Below the pieces are notes generated by a model. The model ran no database searches, was not told where the DNA came from, and saw nothing but the letters and a program-made list of their open reading frames with translations. A DNA stretch of 64,000 nucleotides. Source: Parapedobacter tibetensis (GTDB lineage Bacteria; Bacteroidota; Bacteroidia; Sphingobacteriales; Sphingobacteriaceae). Position numbers and translations under genes: made by a program. Where the stretch lies: NCBI RefSeq assembly GCF_024704835.1, contig NZ_JAMXBE010000002.1, positions 62,001 through 126,000 of the forward strand, read 5' to 3'. Positions 8,156 to 16,910 of this stretch are shown here, in pieces; within the stretch, counting starts at the first letter, position 1, and every line of letters begins with the position of its first letter.

Positions 8156-9841
8156 TTAAGCTAATATCCGAATGGGTTCCTCCAACAGTGATTTGAGTGT
8201 TTGCAGGAATGCGGCGCCTGTGGCACCGTCTACCACGCGGTGGTCGCAAGTCAGGGTCACTTTCATGATGTTGCCGGCTACCACAGCTCCGTTTTTTACA
8301 ACGGGTACTTGGTCAATTCCGCCGATGGCCAAAATACAGGAATCCGGCGCGTTGATGATTGCTGTAAATTCATCGATGCCAAACATGCCGAGATTGGACA
8401 CGGTGAAGGTGGAGCCTTCCCAATCAGCTGGTTGCAATTTTTTTGCTTTTGCCCGTTGCGCAAATTCCTTCACTTCAGCGGAGATATGCGACAGGGATTT
8501 ACCGTCTGCGAACCGGACAACAGGAACCAATAATCCTTCTTCCACAGCCACAGCCACACCGACGTTCACATGCTCATTATAGCGTATTTTATCACCTTGC
8601 CAAGAAGCATTTACATCAGGATGTTTTTTCAGCGCTGCCGCCGCTGCCTTGATGACGATATCGTTAAAGGATACTTTAACAGGGGCCACTTCATTGATTT
8701 TGGCCCTCGCCTGGATGGCGCTATCCATATCAATTTTTATGGTCAAATAGAAATGCGGGGTGACGAATGTTTCAGAGAGCCTTCTGCTGATGGTTTTCCG
8801 CATCTGGGTGACTGGTTTCTCCGTATAGCGCTCTTCCCCAACAAATTGAGGGATGCTGATGGTTGTGGCAGGGGTCTCGCCCGCTGCTGCTTGTGAAGCC
8901 GAAGGAGCCGCCTCCGCTTTGGCCGATGGTGTATACGATTCCACATCCTTTTTCACAATACGCCCACCATCGCCCGTGCCTTTGACGTCACCAAGGCTGA
9001 TACCTTTATCCTTGGCAATTTTGCGGGCCAAAGGCGAAGCTTTCACCCGTGCACCGTCTTGCGTGGATGCTGATTCATCGCTTTCATCGGCCTGCGCCGG
9101 TTTGGGTTCTGCCGATTCGGTAGCCTCGTCTGTTGGTTTTTCTGCCTTTTTTGGTTTTTCCGGTTGTTGTTTGAGTAATGGGGTTATATCGGTTCCTTCC
9201 TTACCTACAATGGCAATGATGTCGTTTACTTTCGCCGCTTCGCCTTTTTCCACGCCAATGTACAACAGCGTACCATCGGCATAGGCGGTCACTTCCATGG
9301 TGGCCTTGTCGGTCTCCACATCGGCAATGGCATCGTCGCTTTTGATGGTGTCGCCTACCTTAAAGTGCCATTCGGCGATCACTCCTTCGGTCATGGTATC
9401 ACTCAGCAATGGCATGGTGATGACCGTGGCACCTAATGACTCAGCGGTCACTTCTTCGCCTCCATCGTCTGCATTGTCTTCTACGTCGCTATCTGCCGCC
9501 TCTGCTGGTTCTGCCGGTTCTTTTGCTTCTTCCTTGGCGTTATCACCATGATCACTGGGCGAGCCTTCACTTTCTCCCTTCAACAATTCCTTGTAATCTT
9601 CACCTTCTTCGCCTAGGACAGCGATAACCGCATCTACCGGTACCGCTTCGCCCTCTTTGGGGCCAATATATAATAATGTTCCTTCTTGGTAGGATTCGAA
9701 ATCCATGGTGGCCTTATCGGTTTCCACCTCTGCTATCAAATCGCCAGAACTGACTTTGTCGCCCACTTTTTTGTGCCACTTTGCGATTACCCCTTCGGTC
9801 ATGGTATCGCTCATCTTAGGCATTTTTACTACTTCAGCCAT
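8156..9841 (-). CDS. pdhC: Pyruvate dehydrogenase E2, dihydrolipoamide acetyltransferase
   Basis: A 561-residue E2 with two lipoyl domains (ETDKATMDF, lipoyl Lys43; ETDKATMEV, Lys179). Long acidic Ala/Pro/Glu linkers separate them. A peripheral subunit-binding domain follows (about 266-300, ASPLARKIAKDKGISLGDVK), then the catalytic CoA-acetyltransferase domain with the DHRVVDG motif near the end (His534, Asp538). It transfers acetyl groups to CoA inside the PDH complex. The gene is 55 bp behind pdhA and ends at a strong terminator. Pyruvate and not oxoglutarate specificity is inferred from the pdhA neighbour. Confidence 0.95.
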   Translation of the reverse strand: MAEVVKMPKMSDTMTEGVIAKWHKKVGDKVSSGDLIAEVETDKATMDFESYQEGTLLYIGPKEGEAVPVDAVIAVLGEEGEDYKELLKGESEGSPSDHGDNAKEEAKEPAEPAEAADSDVEDNADDGGEEVTAESLGATVITMPLLSDTMTEGVIAEWHFKVGDTIKSDDAIADVETDKATMEVTAYADGTLLYIGVEKGEAAKVNDIIAIVGKEGTDITPLLKQQPEKPKKAEKPTDEATESAEPKPAQADESDESASTQDGARVKASPLARKIAKDKGISLGDVKGTGDGGRIVKKDVESYTPSAKAEAAPSASQAAAGETPATTISIPQFVGEERYTEKPVTQMRKTISRRLSETFVTPHFYLTIKIDMDSAIQARAKINEVAPVKVSFNDIVIKAAAAALKKHPDVNASWQGDKIRYNEHVNVGVAVAVEEGLLVPVVRFADGKSLSHISAEVKEFAQRAKAKKLQPADWEGSTFTVSNLGMFGIDEFTAIINAPDSCILAIGGIDQVPVVKNGAVVAGNIMKVTLTCDHRVVDGATGAAFLQTLKSLLEEPIRILA

Positions 9842-9896
9842 GTTATCTTGAGGTTACTCCTTGTAATTATAAACGTTAGTTAGCTATTACCTAATC

Positions 9897-10892
9897 TCAG
9901 GCAGTAATAAATGGATAGTCAGTTTGCACATATACGTCTTTGTACAGCTCTTCCGGTTCAGGGTAGGGGGATTCTTCCGCAAACTTGACACATTTTTCGA
10001 TGGTTTCCTTTACATCGGCTTCCACTTTGGCAAACCAATCTTCATCAGCATATTTCTTTTCTACGATGGCGGCCTTGGTGGTGATTAGTGGATCACGGCC
10101 CTTGTATTCTTCCAACTCTTCCTTGGTGCGATACTTTGCGGGGTCAGACATGGAATGACCTTTGTACCGGTAGGTGCGCATTTCCAAGAACGTAGGGCCT
10201 TCACCGGTGCGGGCACGTTGTACGGCCTCATCCATGGCATTGTGTACGGCTATCACATCCATGCCGTCTACGGGTGCACTAGGCATGTCAAATCCGAGTC
10301 CCATCTTGTAAATATCGATCATGTTGGTCGTACGGGCCACGGATGTGCCCATGGCATAGCCGTTGTTTTCACAAACGAAAATAACAGGCAATTTCCACAG
10401 CATGGCCATGTTCAAGGTTTCATTGAAAGCCCCTTGCCTAACGGCACCATCGCCCATATAACAAACGCATACATTGTCTGTGCCGTTGTATTTCTCAGCA
10501 AAGGCGATACCAGCGCCTAGGGGGATTTGCCCACCTACAATACCATGTCCGCCCATGAATTTATGCGCTTTGCTGAAAAAGTGCATCGAACCGCCCTTGC
10601 CTTTGGAACATCCGGTGGCTTTGCCATACAATTCAGCCATGGCAGCATTGGCAGGAACGCCTTTGGCGATGGCATGAGCATGGTCACGATAAGCCGTAAT
10701 CATGGAGTCCTCTGGCCGTAGTGTAGACATGGCCCCAGCTACCACAGCTTCCTGACCGATGTATAGGTGACAGAATCCTCTGATTTTTTGCTGCCCGTAT
10801 AATTGCCCGGCTTTCTCTTCAAATTTGCGCATGAGTAGCATGGTCTTATACCACTCCAAATAAGTCTCTTTTGTTATAGCTGTCGAACTCAT
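9897..10892 (-). CDS. pdhA: Pyruvate dehydrogenase E1 component, alpha subunit
   Basis: A 331-residue protein with the thiamine diphosphate-binding motif from GDG (147-149, in GDGAVRQGAFNE) to CENN (about 174-177). The phosphorylation-loop region reads YRYKGHSMSDPAKYR. E1 decarboxylates pyruvate and passes the acetyl group to lipoyl E2. The alpha subunit needs a beta partner (PdhB), which is absent next to it, so pdhB must be elsewhere, a common arrangement in Sphingobacteria. It has a well-formed promoter 35 bp upstream and heads a two-gene operon with pdhC. Confidence 0.95.
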   Translation of the reverse strand: MSSTAITKETYLEWYKTMLLMRKFEEKAGQLYGQQKIRGFCHLYIGQEAVVAGAMSTLRPEDSMITAYRDHAHAIAKGVPANAAMAELYGKATGCSKGKGGSMHFFSKAHKFMGGHGIVGGQIPLGAGIAFAEKYNGTDNVCVCYMGDGAVRQGAFNETLNMAMLWKLPVIFVCENNGYAMGTSVARTTNMIDIYKMGLGFDMPSAPVDGMDVIAVHNAMDEAVQRARTGEGPTFLEMRTYRYKGHSMSDPAKYRTKEELEEYKGRDPLITTKAAIVEKKYADEDWFAKVEADVKETIEKCVKFAEESPYPEPEELYKDVYVQTDYPFITA

Positions 10893-10926
10893 TTCAAAGT
10901 TTTAGAAAATTCATTTTTTCGGAAGG

Positions 10927-10957
10927 CAAACTTAGGCAAAATTGTTGTTATATGCAA
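10927..10957 (-). promoter_or_regulatory. Promoter of pdhA-pdhC (-33 TTG, -7 TAAGTTTG)
   Basis: On the minus strand: TTG at 10957-10955, a 20-nt spacer, then TAAGTTTG at 10934-10927. Both elements and the spacing match the Bacteroidota sigma-ABfr consensus. Transcription would start near 10922, giving a leader of about 30 nt. Confidence 0.7.
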
Positions 10958-11114
10958 TTTTACAGAAAGGCATACGACACAATTATTCACCACCTGCCAA
11001 CGGCAAGAAAAGGATAAAATATAGGGGACAACAATGTTTCCAAGGCGATGCTATTGGTTTTGCATATAAATTATGTTAACTTTATTCGTTTTTTAAATTT
11101 TGATACACTATAAA

Positions 11115-12848
11115 ATGGGATATCGCAACTATCGGCTAAGCGCAAACCGCATTGCCATTTTATCTATAGTTTTCTTGCTTTTCTCTGCTTTTATTGCCGT
11201 CAAGGACGACCTGTTCCTTATCAGCAAAAACCTAGATATTTTTTCTTCGGTTTACCGCCAAATAAGCCTCAATTATGTGGATGAAACGGATCCTAATACA
11301 TTAATCAGAACTGCTGTGGATGCCATGCTTGACGACCTCGACCCTTATACCGAATATGTGCAGGAAACGGACGTAGAAGATTACAGGCTGAAATATGTGG
11401 ATACCAAATACGGAGGTATTGGCGCGTCTATTTTTGAGCGAAACCGTCGCATCTATATTTTGGAACCCTATGCCGGATACCCAGCAGATCAAGCGGGGTT
11501 GCAGGCAGGAGATGAATTGGTAACCATCAGCGGCACAACGTTGGAGAACATGACAACCAGTGAGGTGAGCCATTTGCTACGGGGAATGGATAATAGTCAA
11601 GTCCAACTCCAAGTACGAAAAGCGGGAGGTGATGAACTGGAGGGGCTAACGATAACCCGTACGTCTATCCGCCAACCCAATGTGAGTCATGTGGCCATGC
11701 TGGACGAGGGGATTGGCTACATTAAGTTGGACAAATTTCTGGAGCAGTCGGCAAAGGAAATGGGAAATGCATTGGCTGATTTAAAACGGGAAAATGAACT
11801 CAAGGGCTTGGTGATCGATTTGCGTAATAACGGTGGCGGCATTTTACAGGAGGCTGTAAAAATCGTCAACTTGTTTGTGCCCCAGGGGGAGCTTGTGGTG
11901 AGCCAACGAGGAAAAAATGCTTCCAAGACCCATAGCTACCGTACAATGGCTGAACCCCTAGCCCCTGAAATCCCTATAGCGGTGCTTATCAATGGACATT
12001 CTGCCTCCGCGGCCGAAATCGTGGCTGGCGCATTGCAAGACTTGGATAGGGCCATTGTTATTGGCGAGCGGAGCTTTGGCAAGGGGTTAGTGCAACAGAC
12101 ATTCAATATCCCGTATAACAACTTGGTGAAGGTGACTGTCGCCAAATATTATACGCCATCCGGTCGATGCATCCAAGCGTTGGATTTTATCCATAGAGAC
12201 ACTGAGGGAAAATACACCAGGGTATCCGATTCGTCAATTAATTCGTTTAACACCAAAAATGGAAGGGTGGTATATGATGGCAGTGGTATCTATCCAGACA
12301 TATCGGTAGAGAACGGGAAATACAGTCCCATTACTCAAACCTTGCTTAACCGCCACTTGATCTTTGATTATGCGACTACGTTCAAAGCAAAGAACCCGAG
12401 GATCCAAGGGATAGATAAATTCCATGCTGACGATATCCTGTATGATGATTTTATTCATTTTCTCGAAGACAAGGATTATCAATATTTTACCAAAACCGAA
12501 GAATCGCTCAAACGGCTGAAAGCACAGGCAGAGGCGGAAAAGAAACCAGCAGAAATCCTTCAGGAATTGGAATCGCTGGAGCGCAAAATCTATCAGAGTA
12601 AACAACATGACCTCATCAACCACCGTGAAGAAATCAAGGAAGTGTTAGGCAATGAAATTGTATCCCGCTACTATTATAAGGAGGGGAGGGTTACATTTTC
12701 CTTTGCATACGACGACCAATTACAGCGTGCCCTGAATCTGCTGAGTACCCCTATTAACGAATACCACAGTATTCTTGCCGGAGAAGGGCAGTATAAAATT
12801 ATTGGTCGGCCTGAGACGCTTTTTGCTGTGGCGGAAACAAAAAATTAG
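11115..12848 (+). CDS. S41-family C-terminal processing peptidase (CtpA-like)
   Basis: A 577-residue protease. A membrane anchor or signal segment (NRIAILSIVFLLFSAFIAV) lies at the N-terminus. A PDZ domain with GGIGASIF and GLQAGDEL follows, then the S41 catalytic core: VIDLRNNGGGIL, GHSASAAE (serine region, about residues 295-302) and GERSFGKGLVQQ (catalytic Lys about 323). The long C-terminal tail is typical of Bacteroidota CtpA homologues. It would process proteins in the periplasm. ATG 11115 was preferred over TTG 11100 because it puts the membrane segment in a normal position. Monocistronic, converging with ugd. Confidence 0.92.
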   Translation: MGYRNYRLSANRIAILSIVFLLFSAFIAVKDDLFLISKNLDIFSSVYRQISLNYVDETDPNTLIRTAVDAMLDDLDPYTEYVQETDVEDYRLKYVDTKYGGIGASIFERNRRIYILEPYAGYPADQAGLQAGDELVTISGTTLENMTTSEVSHLLRGMDNSQVQLQVRKAGGDELEGLTITRTSIRQPNVSHVAMLDEGIGYIKLDKFLEQSAKEMGNALADLKRENELKGLVIDLRNNGGGILQEAVKIVNLFVPQGELVVSQRGKNASKTHSYRTMAEPLAPEIPIAVLINGHSASAAEIVAGALQDLDRAIVIGERSFGKGLVQQTFNIPYNNLVKVTVAKYYTPSGRCIQALDFIHRDTEGKYTRVSDSSINSFNTKNGRVVYDGSGIYPDISVENGKYSPITQTLLNRHLIFDYATTFKAKNPRIQGIDKFHADDILYDDFIHFLEDKDYQYFTKTEESLKRLKAQAEAEKKPAEILQELESLERKIYQSKQHDLINHREEIKEVLGNEIVSRYYYKEGRVTFSFAYDDQLQRALNLLSTPINEYHSILAGEGQYKIIGRPETLFAVAETKN

Positions 12849-12878
12849 GTATACGGGGGAGATTATACGCCGGAGGGA

Positions 12879-14258
12879 TTACTCCCCTATGGCGTAATAA
12901 TTAAACCCGATATCCGAAAGGTTGTTGTTTGCTAGGAGCTTCCTTCCATCGAACACGAAGGCAGGCTTCATCATGTTATCCTTGATGCGCTTCCAATCAT
13001 AGCCCTTGAATTCATCCCACTCGGTAAGTACGGCGATGGCATGAGCACCTTGTATGGCTTCATATGGGGTTTCGATGACAGTTACCAGCCTCCGGTTTTC
13101 TTCTGGACTCCGGGTGCAAAGGTAATCAAGATCGGCATAGATTTGCTTGGCTGAAACCTTTGGATCATACACGATGATATTAGCCTCTTCGTCCAACAGG
13201 CTATCAGCCACATAGATGGCGGCCGATTCGCGGGTATCGTTGGTATCTTTCTTGAAGGCCCACCCGAGGAAAGCGATTTTCTTCCCCGATACGGTGTTAT
13301 ACATCGTCTGCACGATATTATCGGCAAAACGTTGTTTCTGGTGATCGTTCATGATGATAACCTGCTCCCAATAATGGGCCACTTCATGGAGGCCATAGCT
13401 GCGGGCGATGTACACGAGGTTGAGGATATCTTTCTGAAAGCATGAGCCGCCAAACCCTACGGATGCCTTTAAGAACTTGGACCCAATGCGGCTATCGGTC
13501 CCGATTGCACGTGAGACCTCGTCGACATTGGCTCCGGTTCGCTCACAGAGCTCGGAGATCGCATTGATGGACGAGACGCGCTGCGCAAGGAACGCATTGG
13601 CGGTAAGCTTGGAGAGCTCCGACGACCAGAGATTGGTCGTGAGCACCCGTTCGCGGGGCACCCATGTTGCGTAGATGTCTACAAGCGCATTGACAGCCTC
13701 AGGAGTTTCTCCGCCAATAAGCACACGATCGGGGTTATGGAGGTCTTGTACGGCAGTTCCCTCGGCGAGGAACTCGGGGTTAGAGAGAATATGGAAGTTG
13801 ACACCGTTGCCGGTGTTATGTAGGATGCTTTTGAGGGCTTCGGCGGTACGGACAGGTAGTGTGGATTTCTCCACGACAATCTTGTCAGATGTGGCGGCGG
13901 CGGCAATCTGACGGGCGCAAAGCTCGATGAACTTGAGATCGGCGGCCATGCCCTTTCCCTTACCATAAGTCTTGGTCGGTGTATTCACGGAGATAAACAC
14001 CATGTCTGCCTCGGCTATAGCGGTGTCCACATCAGTAGAGAAAAAAAGATTGCGTCCGCGCGCTTCGGCGACAACCTCAGCCAATCCGGGTTCGTATACG
14101 GGTAATTTGGTGAGGTCAGAATCGTTCCAAGCAGCGATCCGCGCTTCGTTGATGTCAACAATGGTAACAGTGATGTGCGGGCACTTTTGGGCAATGACCG
14201 ACATCGTGGGGCCGCCTACATAGCCTGCTCCGATGCAGCAAATCTTTGTGATGTTCAT
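12879..14258 (-). CDS. ugd: UDP-glucose 6-dehydrogenase, metazoan-like type
   Basis: A 459-residue enzyme that oxidises UDP-glucose to UDP-glucuronate, a sugar donor for surface polysaccharides. The N-terminal Rossmann loop is [13 protein letters not shown] (about residues 8-20), the catalytic cysteine is Cys273 in [10 protein letters not shown], and Lys217 lies in [14 protein letters not shown]. Length and motifs such as PTMSVIA and QRVSSINA are closer to animal/plant UGDH than to short bacterial Ugd. Codon use is unusual: in the middle of the gene C-ending codons (GTC, CTC, TCC) dominate, whereas neighbouring genes favour GTG and TTG. No polysaccharide genes flank it. Confidence 0.92.
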   Translation of the reverse strand: MNITKICCIGAGYVGGPTMSVIAQKCPHITVTIVDINEARIAAWNDSDLTKLPVYEPGLAEVVAEARGRNLFFSTDVDTAIAEADMVFISVNTPTKTYGKGKGMAADLKFIELCARQIAAAATSDKIVVEKSTLPVRTAEALKSILHNTGNGVNFHILSNPEFLAEGTAVQDLHNPDRVLIGGETPEAVNALVDIYATWVPRERVLTTNLWSSELSKLTANAFLAQRVSSINAISELCERTGANVDEVSRAIGTDSRIGSKFLKASVGFGGSCFQKDILNLVYIARSYGLHEVAHYWEQVIIMNDHQKQRFADNIVQTMYNTVSGKKIAFLGWAFKKDTNDTRESAAIYVADSLLDEEANIIVYDPKVSAKQIYADLDYLCTRSPEENRRLVTVIETPYEAIQGAHAIAVLTEWDEFKGYDWKRIKDNMMKPAFVFDGRKLLANNNLSDIGFNYYAIGE

Positions 14259-14561
14259 GTTGGATGTACTATTATTTTGTGTTAATGCGTTGTCCGAATA
14301 CTAGATACTAGGTAGTTGCACTGGGTCGGAACAAGTTCAATACCATTTCAGTAATGGTTATTTTCTTCGACAAGCAAAAATAAAAAAAAAATGCGGTTTT
14401 GAAATTAAAATTGCAGCTAAAGCGAATTAGTGAGATTAAATAAGGCCTAATTACCCCATAAGGCCTCGTTTTTTTTTGTTGTTTACCATAAATTAACATT
14501 ATCTTCTTGATACTTGTTGCTTATTCTTTAATTTTACCATGCCAAATTTAGGAGGGCATCC
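14259..14561. other. Divergent promoter region between ugd and dnaG
   Basis: AT-rich, with long A/T runs. On the minus strand TATTTTTG (14382-14375) is a possible -7 box for ugd, without a clear -33 partner. On the plus strand no clean TAnnTTTG was found for dnaG. An eight-codon ORF (14539-14565) precedes the dnaG start and is listed separately. Confidence 0.4.
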
Positions 14562-14565
14562 GTGA
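14539..14565 (+). other. Mini-ORF overlapping the dnaG start codon
   Basis: ATG at 14539 opens an eight-codon ORF (MPNLGGHP) whose TGA stop at 14563-14565 overlaps the GTG start of dnaG (14562-14564). The sequence GGAGGG at 14551-14556 serves as a Shine-Dalgarno-like element for the GTG. It could couple dnaG translation to the short ORF, or be chance. Confidence 0.3.
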
Positions 14566-16505
14566 TAAAACAGGAAACAGTCGATAAAATATTGGATACA
14601 GCCCGTATTGAGGAAGTAGTGGGAAATTTTATGGAGCTCAAAAAGCGGGGTACATCACTTATTGGCCTCTGTCCGTTTCATAATGAAAAGACACCATCCT
14701 TCAATGTATCTGTGAATAAGGGCATCTACAAATGTTTTGGATGTGGAGCAGGGGGCGATGCTGTACGTTTTGTGATGGAGCATGAAAAGTATTCTTATCC
14801 TGAAGCCTTGAAATACCTTGCCCAAAAGTATCACATCGAGGTGGTGGAAACCGAGCGTACCCCTGAACAGCTTGCGGCACAAGATAAGCGGGAGAGCCTG
14901 TTTATCGTGACGAATTGGGCTGGCAAATTTTTCAGGGAAACATTGTGGGACACGGAGGAAGGCCGTACCATTGGCCTCAATTATTTCAAGGAAAGAGGTT
15001 ACCGCGAAGATATCATCCAGAAATTCGAACTTGGCTATTCACCTGAAGGGTGGGCCGCGCTTTATGACCAAGCGAAGATAGCAGGGTATAAAGATGAATT
15101 CCTCGAAACAACGGGTTTGGTCATCCGCCGGTCTGCGGATCAGGAAGGTGCATATGACCGCTTTCGTGGGCGGGTGATGTTTCCCATCCATAACCTTACG
15201 GGAAGGATACTAGGTTTTGGTGGCCGTACATTGAAGACCGACAAGAAAACCCCGAAATATGTAAACTCACCGGAAAGTGAGGTATACCATAAATCGGATG
15301 TGTTATATGGTCTTTTTTTTGCCAAAAAGGCAATCCTCGATGCAGATCACTGTTACCTGGTGGAGGGCTATGCCGATGTGCTATCCATGCACCAGGCAGG
15401 TGTAGAAAACGTGGTGTCCTCATCAGGCACTTCGCTGACTAGTGGGCAAATACGGCTCGTTTCTCGATATACCAAAAATGTAACCATCCTTTATGATGGA
15501 GATGAAGCTGGTATCAAAGCATCGCTGCGTGGTACGGATATGCTTCTTGAGGAAGGACTCAACGTGAAGGTGCTGCTTTTTCCCGACGGCAATGACCCGG
15601 ACTCCTATGTGCAACGATTTGGCTCTACAGCGTTCAAACAATACATCGCCGAACACCAACAGGATTTCATTTTCTACAAAACACATGTGTTGTTACGGGG
15701 TGCTGGCAACGACCCCGTGAAACGGGCGGAGATTATCCATGATGTGGTGGAAAGTATTGCGTTGATTCCTGATGCCATCAAAGCATCCGTGTTTGTACGG
15801 GAGTGCAGCACATTACTTGACATCGAGGAACGGATTCTGATTGCTGAACTCAACAAAATCCGTATTGGCAACGCGCGGAAATCCGGTCGGAAACCCGATA
15901 CGTTACCGGCGCAACCAACCGCTATAGACCCTCCTGCCGAAGCGGGTGTCGAAGACAAAAATAGTGGCATGTCTTCTGATGTATTGCAGGAACGTGAAAT
16001 TGTGCGGATTTTGCTGCACTACGGTAGTACGGCCGCCGCATGGGAAGCCAACAGTGAAATCCCGATAGCGCCGCTCTTACTTAGTGGATTGAGTGACCTT
16101 TCATTTGATGATCCGGCATGTTTGTTGGTGATCAACGTGTTTAAGGAATACATCGCGCGCAACGAGCTTCCAGATGAACGGGTTTTTGTAGCCCATCAAG
16201 ACAGGCGTATCGCAGACTTGGCAGTTGATTTGCTTTCCTCAAAATATAGCCTTAGTCCAAATTGGAACGATGAAAAACGCAAAATATATGTTCCGCACGA
16301 GTCAGAGCGATTGGAAGATCTGGTGTATGGGGCTATTTACCGGATTAAGAAGCGGAAGGTAGAACAACAGATGGTCCGGATCAGGGAGGAAATGAAGACC
16401 GAAAAGGATGAAACCGATATGGAGCTGATGCTTGCAAACTACCAAAAGCTGAAAGACGTTTCGAAAATAATAGCCGAGAAATTAGGCACCATAGTCATAA
16501 AATAA
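14562..16505 (+). CDS. dnaG: DNA primase DnaG
   Basis: A 647-residue primase that makes RNA primers at the replication fork. The N-terminal CHC2 zinc-binding domain has Cys37, His40, Cys58 and Cys61 (CPFHNEKTPSF, CFGCGAGG). The catalytic TOPRIM core contains VEGYADVLSMHQAG and ILYDGDEAG, followed by the C-terminal helicase-binding region. The start is GTG 14562: it gives the standard N-terminus (MIKQETVDKILDTARIEEVV), and an unusual-for-the-phylum GGAGGG precedes it by about six bases. The next gene starts on the base after the dnaG stop, so they are translated from one mRNA. Confidence 0.98.
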   Translation: MIKQETVDKILDTARIEEVVGNFMELKKRGTSLIGLCPFHNEKTPSFNVSVNKGIYKCFGCGAGGDAVRFVMEHEKYSYPEALKYLAQKYHIEVVETERTPEQLAAQDKRESLFIVTNWAGKFFRETLWDTEEGRTIGLNYFKERGYREDIIQKFELGYSPEGWAALYDQAKIAGYKDEFLETTGLVIRRSADQEGAYDRFRGRVMFPIHNLTGRILGFGGRTLKTDKKTPKYVNSPESEVYHKSDVLYGLFFAKKAILDADHCYLVEGYADVLSMHQAGVENVVSSSGTSLTSGQIRLVSRYTKNVTILYDGDEAGIKASLRGTDMLLEEGLNVKVLLFPDGNDPDSYVQRFGSTAFKQYIAEHQQDFIFYKTHVLLRGAGNDPVKRAEIIHDVVESIALIPDAIKASVFVRECSTLLDIEERILIAELNKIRIGNARKSGRKPDTLPAQPTAIDPPAEAGVEDKNSGMSSDVLQEREIVRILLHYGSTAAAWEANSEIPIAPLLLSGLSDLSFDDPACLLVINVFKEYIARNELPDERVFVAHQDRRIADLAVDLLSSKYSLSPNWNDEKRKIYVPHESERLEDLVYGAIYRIKKRKVEQQMVRIREEMKTEKDETDMELMLANYQKLKDVSKIIAEKLGTIVIK

Positions 16506-16871
16506 ATGCTTGACCACCTTCAAAAGGGTAAGAATGGAGAAGAAGTAGCGGCAGGGTTGCTGAAGCAACGAGGCTATCGGATTATCTGCCAAAACTGGCG
16601 CTATAAAAACCTCGAAATAGATATTGTAGCCCAAGAGGGCGACATATTGGTTTTCGTGGAGGTAAAAACCCGTTCACATCATGCGTATGGCATGCCCTAC
16701 GAAGCTGTGGACAACGTGAAACAAGCGAAGCTTACCCGCGCAGCCAATCATTATATCGCTACCCATAGATATGGAGGGGAAATCCGGTTTGACGTGGTAT
16801 CTATCTTATATTCCTCAAAGAATAAAACCTATGATACACGGTTGATTAAGGATGCGTTTTGGCCGGATTAG
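16506..16871 (+). CDS. UPF0102 (YraN-like) nuclease-fold protein
   Basis: A 121-residue protein of the UPF0102 family. The fold is that of Holliday-junction resolvase-like/restriction endonucleases: G.NGEEVAAGLLKQRGYRI at the N-terminus, then the acidic active-site set EIDIVAQEGDILVFVEVKTRS (Asp and the ExK pair). The biochemical role is not firmly known; a DNA-processing role is suggested by the fold and by the direct junction with dnaG (ATG immediately after TAA). Cytosolic. Confidence 0.88.
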   Translation: MLDHLQKGKNGEEVAAGLLKQRGYRIICQNWRYKNLEIDIVAQEGDILVFVEVKTRSHHAYGMPYEAVDNVKQAKLTRAANHYIATHRYGGEIRFDVVSILYSSKNKTYDTRLIKDAFWPD

Positions 16872-16897
16872 TTAGCCGTTATGAGACTGAAAGTGCT

Positions 16898-16905
16898 TAT
16901 GTTTG
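16898..16905 (+). promoter_or_regulatory. -7 box TATGTTTG before the glutaminyl cyclotransferase gene
   Basis: TATGTTTG matches TAnnTTTG exactly and ends five bases before ATG 16911. It implies a near-leaderless transcript starting at the second in-frame ATG. No clear -33 TTG was found. Confidence 0.45.
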
Positions 16906-16910
16906 CAACC

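Noticed and set aside
9436-9627. Proline/leucine-rich ORF opposite pdhC
   Set aside because: It mirrors the acidic Ala/Pro linker of E2; a shadow of the low-complexity linker coding sequence.
12857-12901. Overlapping hairpins between the S41 protease and ugd stops
   Set aside because: GGGGAG/CTCCCC and an ATTATACGCC-type pair exclude each other and lack a T-tract, so a terminator was not called.
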